Shown one piece after another: positions 61,901-64,000 of a stretch of 64,000 bases of DNA. Location of the stretch: contig VZRS01015031.1 of NCBI GenBank assembly GCA_013398055.1, forward strand, positions 193,413 to 257,412. Direction: 5' to 3'. Under the pieces are notes generated by a model. The model made no database searches. It was not told the origin of the DNA and saw nothing but the letters and a program-made list of their open reading frames with translations. Position 1 is the first letter of the stretch. Each line of letters begins with the position of its first letter. Position numbers and translations under genes: made by a program. The stretch is from Ifrita kowaldi (lineage: Eukaryota > Chordata > Aves > Passeriformes > Cinclosomatidae).

Positions 61901-62539
61901 TAACCATAATTATAGGCTTCGTAAGCTACTATTAAACATGGACAAACCAACAGATCTAACCGACAACAAGCAACAAAAAAACAACACAGACCAAATCCAG
62001 AGACTAATACCATCTATAATCATGCTATAGTGAATGTACTTCATGCGATATCTACAGTCTTTTTAGAATCTTCTCTTAAAAGTTAAATACCAGAGGTATT
62101 TTTTAAGCATTTGACTACCTTAACCATACAAGTAACTACTTTCAAACTAATTAACCACTTATTATATAATGAGGACTTCCCTGTAGTCTTTAACTGAGGT
62201 CTAAATATACCAAAGAACCTAGAGGTTTCACCTTTCCCTCTAACGAAATTAACTAGCTTATGAGGTTTTTTTTTAAATACTGCTATGAAGTTCTAAGGAT
62301 TAGCAATAATGTAGCCATTTAGTTTACCAAAGATTTCTGGTTTTATACAGAAGTAGTGAAGTAACATTAGTCAGGAGAACTACTGCCATAATCCATCACT
62401 CCCTGGAGTTACAATATAAACATGCAATACTTACTTTTAACATGTCTTTGACTGCAGTCCTGCCTTCCTTTCCAAGGAAAAGATGATAGGGGTAAAGCCG
62501 GTCAATAATATGCTGGACTGACATCATAGGAAAGGTATC
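4702..62539 (-). CDS. VWA8: VWA8, internal part of gene (17 exons, partial at both ends)
   Basis: VWA8 is a mitochondrial MoxR/midasin-like AAA+ ATPase with a C-terminal VWA domain, which lies outside this window. Joining the 17 listed exons gives 663 codons without a stop, and every junction agrees in phase. Module 1 has Walker A GGKGCGKT (residues 122-129 of this product), the Walker B-like strand LVLLDGIHR (Asp189 followed by Gly) and the sensor-1 strand IMVLAEPP (Glu258). Module 2 has Walker A GNQGVGKNK (456-464), Walker B ILVIDEADKAP (Asp522, Glu523) and the sensor-1 strand IVLANRP (Asn579). Lys-to-Walker B Asp spacing is 61 and 60 residues. I recognise the protein by near-continuous match to human VWA8 remembered from the literature, about residues 325-988. 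No frameshift or stop is seen, so the gene looks intact and under selection. Confidence 0.96.
4908..6820 (-). other. VWA8: VWA8 intron p-q
   Basis: A 1,913-bp GT-AG intron. I see no recognisable repeat or gene in it. A 73-codon plus-strand frame at 5228-5449 has no recognisable domain and is taken as chance. Confidence 0.85.
6821..6940 (-). CDS. VWA8: VWA8 exon p, sensor-1 of module 2
   Basis: A 120-nt exon that completes Asp555, encodes residues 556-594 and ends with the first base of Gly595. The acceptor is cttttccag and the donor gtaag. It includes ENVIVIHPDFRMIVLANRPG, with Asn579 in the sensor-1 position, and FPFLGNDFFGTL, which precedes the lid. Confidence 0.97.
6941..8272 (-). other. 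VWA8: VWA8 intron o-p
   Basis: A 1,332-bp intron, very AT-rich. Around 7018-7085 there are several degenerate copies of AGAATT/TTCTTA words forming short imperfect repeats. No gene or known transposon recognised. Confidence 0.85.
8273..8408 (-). CDS. VWA8: VWA8 exon o, Walker B of module 2
   Basis: A 136-nt exon (residues 510-554 plus the first base of Asp555), phase 0 start and phase 1 end, with acceptor ctcttctag and donor gtaag. It carries a canonical Walker B, HILVIDEADKAP (Asp522, Glu523), then NVTCILKTLVESGEM and the SDGRRI hairpin. This is the most diagnostic exon for the MoxR/AAA_5 assignment. Confidence 0.97.
8409..9070 (-). other. VWA8: VWA8 intron n-o
   Basis: A 662-bp intron. 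The part at about 8540-8720 is purine/G-rich relative to its surroundings, which opens two overlapping minus-strand frames without any recognisable domain. Nothing else seen. Confidence 0.85.
9071..9146 (-). CDS. VWA8: VWA8 exon n
   Basis: A 76-nt exon that completes Arg484 and encodes residues 485-509, ending in phase 0. The acceptor is catttcag and the donor gtcagt. It encodes DTTVQSLTLQPSVKDGLIIY and ends EDSPL. Its opening DTTVQSL aligns with DMTARDL at the start of exon e, supporting duplicated modules. Confidence 0.96.
16509..16652 (-). mobile_element. CR1 LINE 3'-end fragment, diverged
   Basis: Plus-strand text from ccagaatcagagtggttgag through ggaaggcacctctggaggtc to gctaaagcagggtcacctag is the reverse complement of the CR1 3' terminal region common in birds. 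The part after about 16600 (cagattttgaatatctc) still follows the CR1 order but is more decayed. The element is truncated and noncoding. Confidence 0.85.
17275..17345. repeat. A/C-rich low-complexity tract
   Basis: Contains aaccacaaaacccccacaaa and aaattccctccaaaatcccc. Same A/C skew as 36960-37052. Confidence 0.75.
17893..18210 (+). mobile_element. CR1 LINE 3' end (about 320 bp)
   Basis: Starts in a CR1 segment (gaggggaagcagaggggc), passes through the typical ggacccgagggaacggcc and ggtttaggttggatatcagg blocks and the ggcactggaacaggctc motif, and ends with cccttccaactcagg plus two copies of the 8-bp tail unit ATTCTATG. It is 5' truncated, as most CR1 copies are, and has no intact reverse transcriptase. 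It is opposite in strand to VWA8. Confidence 0.95.
21163..21239 (-). CDS. VWA8: VWA8 exon m, second half of P-loop 2
   Basis: A 77-nt exon (residues 459-483 plus two bases of Arg484), phase 0 start and phase 2 end, with acceptor tactgcag and donor gtaag. It begins GVGKNK; the Walker A Lys is residue 462 and the usual Thr/Ser is Asn463, as in human VWA8. It continues VVDRFLHLLNRPREYLQLH. It sits alone between introns of 12.0 and 10.4 kb. Confidence 0.96.
25051..25066. repeat. poly-A run (16)
   Basis: Sixteen consecutive A on the plus strand. No LINE or SINE body was recognised upstream, so it may be a simple homopolymer. Confidence 0.9.
27007..27435 (-). mobile_element. CR1 LINE 3' region (about 430 bp, longest copy)
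   Basis: Begins tcacagaatgtttggggttg (reverse of the CR1 tail) and continues through the gcatgttccaatgctctgcc, ttctcctcatattcagatgg and gtttgtgcccgttggtcttg blocks into cagtccactcatcacc and ccctccactggacac. The order matches the CR1 3' half on the minus strand. A minus-strand frame of 86 codons within it is interrupted LINE sequence, not a gene. Confidence 0.93.
29228..29279. repeat. 26-bp tandem duplication, two copies
   Basis: The unit starting atctcctcaaaatcattatc and ending tatgtc occurs at 29228-29253 and again directly at 29254-29279, with one T-to-C difference. It looks like a recent local slippage or duplication event. Confidence 0.93.
30137..30563. repeat. GC-rich unclassified block bounded by short inverted repeats
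   Basis: A block much richer in G+C than its surroundings, bounded by TGGTATTGAAA (about 30138-30148) and its reverse complement TTTCAATACCA (30551-30561). Inside, two imperfect direct copies containing cctgctattc lie about 90 bp apart (around 30409 and 30499). The minus strand is open for 145 codons (30149-30586), with a repeated NSRSG...NHG phrase reflecting that duplication. It could be an ERV LTR or another old insertion; I cannot name the family. Confidence 0.4.
31180..31410 (+). mobile_element. CR1 LINE 3' end (about 230 bp)
   Basis: From ggggaggtttagattggata through ggcactggaacaggctcccc and gattcttggggatggtcctg to gtcccttccaactcagaata followed by ttctgtgatt. It aligns block for block with the copy at 17893-18210 and is truncated further at the 5' end. 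It lies only about 220 bp from VWA8 exon l. Confidence 0.95.
31631..31702 (-). CDS. VWA8: VWA8 exon l, first half of P-loop 2
   Basis: A 72-nt exon of 24 codons (residues 435-458), phase 0 at both ends, with acceptor ttctctag and donor gtgag. It encodes HMMIMEDMLKDFLLGEHLLL and ends VGNQ. The P-loop GNQGVGK is cut directly after GNQ, at the position corresponding to the cut after GGK in exon c. Confidence 0.96.
31703..34286 (-). other. VWA8: VWA8 intron k-l
   Basis: A 2,584-bp intron with a 14-T run at 33518-33531. Nothing else recognised; short frames on both strands around 32231-32458 and 33238-33462 lack any domain signature. Confidence 0.85.
33518..33531. repeat. poly-T run (14)
   Basis: Fourteen consecutive T on the plus strand, with no recognised element next to it. 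Confidence 0.9.
34287..34393 (-). CDS. VWA8: VWA8 exon k
   Basis: A 107-nt exon that completes Cys399 and encodes residues 400-434, ending in phase 0. The acceptor is acaactag and the donor gtaag. It encodes EINNGILKIGSVTMPIYN followed by the conserved EKMKVPDVLFYENAQ, the N-terminal strand of the third AAA+ module of the full protein (module 2 in this window). Confidence 0.96.
34745..34892 (+). mobile_element. avian ERV LTR remnant (3' part, diverged)
   Basis: The order cctcaatccacaagatttc, ttcccctgtcccaccg, gtggagtgagg, aagtggctgtgcgggtgctc, cccaccacaacca parallels the 3' end of a common neoavian ERV LTR as I remember it (ctcaacccacgag, cccatcccactg, gcggctgcgtggtgctta, accacaaca). Only the last ~150 bp is recognisable and it is old. 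No retroviral coding sequence accompanies it. Confidence 0.5.
35265..35480. repeat. AT-rich low-complexity tract
   Basis: A run dominated by TATA, CATA and TTTATA words (for example gcacatatatgtatctatgt and atagttatatacacatatta). It looks like a decayed TA/CATA microsatellite. Confidence 0.75.
36340..36446 (-). CDS. VWA8: VWA8 exon j
   Basis: A 107-nt exon that completes Arg363, encodes residues 364-398 and ends with the first base of Cys399 (phase 1). The acceptor is ttgttttag and the donor gtaag. It starts FLPNLARSALHKNLQD, which is conserved, then runs into a charged, poorly conserved stretch (SPDDTKKLEEKDYT) that links module 1 to module 2. Confidence 0.95.
36447..37409 (-). other. VWA8: VWA8 intron i-j
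   Basis: A 963-bp intron with an A/C-rich tract at 36960-37052. The repeated short phrase aatctaaaatct around 36518-36566 is a local degenerate duplication. No gene recognised. Confidence 0.85.
36960..37052. repeat. A/C-rich low-complexity tract
   Basis: Composed of blocks such as aaaaccccaaaaaatcccca and caaaccaaaacccacaaac. Strong A/C skew, no clean repeat unit. Confidence 0.8.
37410..37525 (-). CDS. VWA8: VWA8 exon i
   Basis: A 116-nt exon (residues 325-362 plus two bases of Arg363), phase 0 start and phase 2 end, with acceptor tttcacag and donor gtagaa. It encodes AQSLASFLSTRQLLRICRRL, the conserved STRQLLRI helix of the AAA+ lid carrying an arginine (sensor-2-like), and ends NKACLS. 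The donor is the weakest of the set but keeps the frame into the next exon. Confidence 0.95.
37960..38062 (+). mobile_element. possible ancient CR1 fragment
   Basis: The text actgggcagcagtacagaga, then gtatcacctctgcac, gggcgggccattactggaac and actgtgtcctttgctg resembles, with many differences, the CR1 segment that normally reads ctgcccctctac followed by gcacctggagtactgtgtcc. The resemblance is weak and could be chance. Confidence 0.35.
38159..38200. repeat. short A/C-rich tract
   Basis: Reads aaaaaacccaaacaaacag and then aaccacaaaacaagc. Short (CAAA)-like low complexity. Confidence 0.6.
39064..39075. repeat. poly-T run (12)
   Basis: Twelve T on the plus strand, inside an AT-rich part of intron h-i. 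Confidence 0.85.
40487..40564 (-). CDS. VWA8: VWA8 exon h
   Basis: A 78-nt exon of 26 codons (residues 299-324), phase 0 at both ends, with acceptor tcaaacag and donor gtgagc. It encodes IPNVPNVAVEKLLSVTHKLR and ends ETNDAT. It is the start of the helical lid that follows the AAA+ core and is too short to stand out as an open reading frame. It was found by splice-site and homology reading. Confidence 0.95.
40861..41029 (-). CDS. VWA8: VWA8 exon g, sensor-1 region of module 1
   Basis: A 169-nt exon that completes Arg242 and encodes residues 243-298, ending in phase 0. The acceptor is ttttgcag and the donor gtgagt. It includes SIFPIHPSFRIMVLAEPP, where Glu258 stands in the sensor-1 position that is usually Asn, then QQWLGPEFLTLFLFHN and SEEIEVIKQM. 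An apparent Met start within this segment is an internal codon, because the reading frame continues upstream to the splice acceptor. Confidence 0.96.
42272..42416 (-). mobile_element. tRNA-Ile / CR1 chimeric SINE (TguSINE1-like)
   Basis: Read on the minus strand, 42416-42344 is a 73-nt tRNA-like head: an A-box-like tctcagttggtcaaagc, the anticodon-loop text gctaataacacc (anticodon AAT) and a B-box-like ggtccgatctc, closely following vertebrate tRNA-Ile(AAT). It runs straight into a CR1 3'-end-like tail (gataatccttctgggttgc, then attcagtgattctgtg). A tRNA head on a CR1 tail is the reported structure of the zebra finch TguSINE1. The acceptor stem (ggagatc against gggtca) no longer pairs, so this is not a functional tRNA gene. 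Confidence 0.8.
42344..42416 (-). other. tRNA-Ile-derived head of the SINE
   Basis: The 73-nt segment aligns end to end with tRNA-Ile(AAT). The D-loop, anticodon loop and T-loop words are recognisable, with C-to-T/A-type decay at several formerly CpG positions. Internal promoter boxes would have driven RNA polymerase III transcription of the SINE; they now carry substitutions. Confidence 0.78.
43041..43106. repeat. 33-bp imperfect tandem duplication
   Basis: tggtgaaggaatcatatttc (from about 43041) and tggtaaaggaatcacatttc (from about 43073) begin two adjacent copies, continuing cttttgtatcattcc against ttttttatcacctcc. There are a few substitutions between the copies. Confidence 0.85.
47368..47381. 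repeat. poly-T run (14)
   Basis: Fourteen T, preceded by a further CTTTTTC, about 200 bp beyond the open-frame-dense area 46440-47180. Confidence 0.9.
48329..48442 (-). CDS. VWA8: VWA8 exon f
   Basis: A 114-nt exon that completes Arg204, encodes residues 205-241 and ends with two bases of Arg242; it is phase 2 at both ends. The acceptor is attttcag and the donor gtaaag. It begins LIHDRELTLYDGTRLL, the segment after Walker B where AAA_5/MoxR proteins carry a substrate-facing hairpin, and ends in a charged helix SDEKLQE. Confidence 0.95.
48443..49595 (-). other. VWA8: VWA8 intron e-f
   Basis: A 1,153-bp AT-rich intron with no recognisable repeat, RNA gene or coding sequence. Confidence 0.85.
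49596..49756 (-). CDS. VWA8: VWA8 exon e, Walker B region of module 1
   Basis: A 161-nt exon (residues 151-203 plus two bases of codon 204), phase 0 start and phase 2 end, with acceptor acttccag and donor gtcagg. It runs from DMTARDLLQQRYTLPNGDTAW to GTLAVLQ. The strand KLVLLDGIHR occupies the Walker B position, but the Asp (189) is followed by Gly instead of the usual catalytic Glu. Confidence 0.96.
49757..54313 (-). other. VWA8: VWA8 intron d-e
   Basis: A 4,557-bp intron. A perfect 9-bp inverted repeat sits at 50044-50063. No transposon could be named; the short frames on both strands show no domain. Confidence 0.85.
54314..54391 (-). CDS. VWA8: VWA8 exon d, second half of P-loop 1
   Basis: A 78-nt exon of exactly 26 codons (residues 125-150), phase 0 to phase 0, with acceptor ctttttag and donor gtgag. 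It begins with GCGKT, the catalytic Walker A lysine being residue 128, and ends EPIMLYQ. The equivalent exon of module 2 (21163-21239) is 77 nt and also begins with the Gly-x-Gly-Lys half of its P-loop. Confidence 0.96.
54392..54471 (-). other. VWA8: VWA8 intron c-d (80 bp, inside P-loop 1)
   Basis: The shortest intron in the window: 80 bp, GT-AG, with donor gtaag and a U-rich acceptor tract ending ctttttag. Possible branch-point words (ctaat, ttaac) lie close to the 3' end on the minus strand. It interrupts Walker A between GGK and GCGKT. Confidence 0.95.
54472..54606 (-). CDS. VWA8: VWA8 exon c, first half of P-loop 1
   Basis: A 135-nt exon of 45 codons (residues 80-124), phase 0 to phase 0, with acceptor cctttaag and donor gtaag. 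It starts VPAGTRTLKNHSRSDTF, continues with the conserved helix AEMMQSHMVKDMCLIGG, and ends at the Lys of GGK. The Walker A motif is therefore cut by the following 80-bp intron and completed by GCGKT in the next exon. Confidence 0.96.
54607..55911 (-). other. VWA8: VWA8 intron b-c
   Basis: A 1,305-bp intron. A 77-codon plus-strand frame at 55075-55308 and a 71-codon one at 55491-55706 have no recognisable features. No repeat recognised. Confidence 0.85.
55912..56043 (-). CDS. VWA8: VWA8 exon b
   Basis: A 132-nt exon of 44 codons (residues 36-79), phase 0 to phase 0, with acceptor ttctacag and donor gtatga. It begins RFELQDSEKHLFPRK and ends GEKEVTFQ. This is a linker strand region between the first and second AAA+ modules and appears less conserved against remembered human VWA8 than the flanking exons, apart from the RFELQDS start. 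Confidence 0.94.
57436..57506. repeat. G/T-rich low-complexity tract
   Basis: Plus strand almost without A or C: tttttttgtttggttggggt, then ttttgttttggtgggcg and tttgttgttgttgaggg. It is the complement-strand counterpart of the A/C-rich tracts elsewhere in the window. Open frames on both strands across it are low-complexity artefacts. Confidence 0.85.
59775..59947 (-). mobile_element. CR1 LINE internal 3' region fragment
   Basis: The plus strand reads ctggggtctcatcagagagg, then cccctccctcgacctgctgg, atacagcccaggatacagtt and cacattgctgggtcacatca. These are the reverse complement of the CR1 segment that lies several hundred bases before the 3' tail. It lacks the tail itself. Truncated and noncoding. 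Confidence 0.92.
61158..61385 (-). mobile_element. CR1 LINE 3' end (about 230 bp)
   Basis: Begins acagaatcaccgaatgggtc, then ggttggaagggaccacgggg, gctcaagcagggtcatccca, catctctagtgagggagact and ttcctcatattcaggtggaa, stopping near ttcctgcgc. It is reverse-complement CR1 and one of the least diverged copies here. Its upstream boundary is immediately followed by the probable LTR at 61392. Confidence 0.94.
61392..61688 (-). mobile_element. probable solo LTR of an endogenous retrovirus
   Basis: On the minus strand the 297-bp segment begins TGTCAGGGAAATG and ends CTTGCCTTCA, so it has the TG...CA ends of an LTR. AATAAA lies at 61447-61442, about 50 bp before the end, as expected for a polyadenylation signal followed by a short R/U5. 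Composition is distinct from its flanks (C-rich near the LTR start). No gag, pol or env is nearby, suggesting a solo LTR. I could not see a convincing target-site duplication, so the boundaries are tentative. Confidence 0.55.
62435..62539 (-). CDS. VWA8: VWA8 exon a (most 5' exon in window)
   Basis: A 105-nt exon of 35 codons (product residues 1-35), phase 0 at both ends. The acceptor ends aattag and the donor is gtaag. It starts with DTFPMMSVQHIIDRLYPY and ends VKDMLK. It lies just before the second AAA+ module and continues into RFELQDS of the next exon, as in human VWA8. The preceding exon is not in the 1.46 kb of upstream sequence available. Confidence 0.94.
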
Positions 62540-64000
62540 CTAATTCAAATTTAAAAATAAAAATTGAAAAAACTATTGACTCATTCTGTCACCAGCCATT
62601 AACCCAAAATCTGGCACAGCTTTAAACTTAAAGGACCACTACAAGCAGTATTCAATTAGATGTCAAAACAGGAATTTCTCAGGTGTAATTCATTACAATG
62701 TAAATGTCCAAAGTAGATTAGAAGAACTATGTCCTAAAAATTGTTTTCTTTCCTGTGTATAAATGGAAGCTACAGTGACTGGCTCAGATACCTAAAGACA
62801 AATACGGTCAAGAGAGACAAATCCCACCACAGTTAAATGAGTTTCATAGTACAACTAGAAAAGAAACAATATGACAAGAAATCTGTACTTCAATAATGAT
62901 CTACACATTCACAGCAATTTAATTTTGATTCTATTATATTGTACAGATTCTACTTAGCAAACCAGTTCATAGAAATTTCTAAACAAGTTGATTAAAACTG
63001 TTTTGTTTCAAAAAGAGTTACTAAGTATGCAAAACAATCCATTTTTTTTTTACTATCTCCTTGTAAGATTTAAGTACTAACTCTTTTGTCAATTGCTGCC
63101 TGAACTAGACAAAGATTTGACTATTTTGCTGCAGTAATAAAGAAAGAGAAATGCATTTATGACTACTGAAGACACTATGCATAAAGCCTCTCCGGGCAGA
63201 AAAAAGGCATTTAAAACTCCCTAAGTTAATTGATTATTTGCTTCAAAAATGACTTGAAAATTTTTAAGGACTACTTGTTTGTAACACTAGTGAAAAACAG
63301 TCATTTGACTGGCACTATCCTTTTAAGCCTTCATCAAAGTAAATAAAACAATTCAAATAAATTTAACTGATTTTCAGTTATACACTTGGATTTACATAAG
63401 CACACAACTGAAAGAAGAGTTCCTTGGAAATGAAGCCAGGAGACGCATATTTTATGAAATGCATAATTCAATTTATAAGCAGTAATACTATTTATAATGT
63501 TCTACATCACAAAAAAAAATCAGTAAAAATAAACCATTTATTGCACCGTAGTAAGTGTACAGCTTCAAGGATTAGGGAGCCCTTTATTGCGTTTTAAAAG
63601 CCCTCCATCTATATATAAAGACATACCATATAATTTTTCCACATTATCTCAAATTAGTAATAATTACAACAGAATGTATAAAATAAGACTCTTCAGAACA
63701 GGACCCTATGAAAAAATTCTCCCTTTTGTCAGGCAGAAGTCCTCAAACCAAGAAATTATGTTTTGGGACTGTGTGAATCTGTGACAGAAGATAAGAAACT
63801 ACTCATCTCAATGCACTCTCTTCACACTTTTAAACAGTTAGACCAACTAAGCTAGAAGCAGAATATGGCACTGACTCAGCAAACAAAGGAAAAATGATGT
63901 AGCTCAAAATCACTGAGAACAGTTTAGAAATCCAAGTGATTAAAACTAATTCTAAAAGAAACAGTTTCCATCTACCTAAAAAACACACCGTCATACAATG
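62540..64000 (-). other. VWA8: VWA8 intron upstream of exon a (incomplete)
   Basis: Intronic sequence running off the window on the 5' side of the gene. No further exon, repeat or RNA gene was recognised in these 1.46 kb. Confidence 0.8.

Larger units (their letters stand above)
56044..62434 (-). other. VWA8: VWA8 intron a-b
   Basis: A 6,391-bp intron containing a G/T-rich low-complexity tract (57436-57506), a perfect 11-bp stem hairpin (58588-58612), CR1 fragments at 59775-59947 and 61158-61385 (both minus), and a probable solo LTR at 61392-61688. No gene recognised. Confidence 0.85.

Noticed and set aside
1..64000. CRISPR arrays, prokaryotic operons, defence or phage systems
   Set aside because: No regularly spaced repeats, no ribosome binding sites and no compact gene clusters. 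The spliced AAA+ gene and CR1 elements show bird nuclear DNA.

Overview
This is vertebrate, almost certainly avian, nuclear DNA: AT-rich, intron-dominated, without operons or ribosome binding sites. Bird CR1 LINE 3' ends occur on both strands. Avian-style endogenous retroviral LTR pieces are present, and one short element joins a tRNA-Ile head to a CR1 tail, the design reported for the passerine SINE TguSINE1. A songbird or close relative is therefore the best guess; the exact species cannot be read from the window.

One gene accounts for all recognisable coding sequence: VWA8 (von Willebrand factor A domain-containing protein 8, a mitochondrial AAA+ ATPase), on the minus strand. I resolved 17 consecutive internal exons between 62539 and 4702. 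All have GT donors and AG acceptors, and the phases match at every junction. They sum to 1,989 nt, or 663 uninterrupted codons, roughly residues 325-988 of the ~1,905-residue human protein (human numbering from memory). The window opens and closes inside introns, so the promoter, first exons, C-terminal VWA domain and 3' end lie outside it.

The encoded part spans two AAA+ modules. The upstream one (exons at 54472-54606 to 40861-41029) has an intact Walker A but a D-G Walker B. The downstream one (exons at 31631-31702 to 6821-6940) has a clean D-E Walker B but Asn after the P-loop Lys. In both, a phase-0 intron cuts the P-loop at the same place, and the next intron falls at the equivalent residue one nucleotide apart. 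This fits an ancient internal duplication of an intron-bearing module.

The rest (about 97%) is intron. Exons cluster at 4.7-9.1 kb, 31.6-41.0 kb and 48.3-56.0 kb. They are separated by introns of 12.0, 10.4, 7.3 and 6.4 kb, against a smallest intron of 80 bp. The introns hold six clear CR1 fragments, the tRNA-Ile/CR1 SINE at 42272-42416, a probable solo LTR at 61392-61688, an LTR remnant near 34745-34892, an unclassified GC-rich block near 30137-30563, A/T and A/C-rich tracts, short tandem duplications and several perfect hairpins. I found no second protein-coding gene, no functional tRNA or rRNA gene, and no sign of a novel defence or mobile system. The most interesting items are the mirrored exon architecture of the AAA+ modules and the chimeric SINE.
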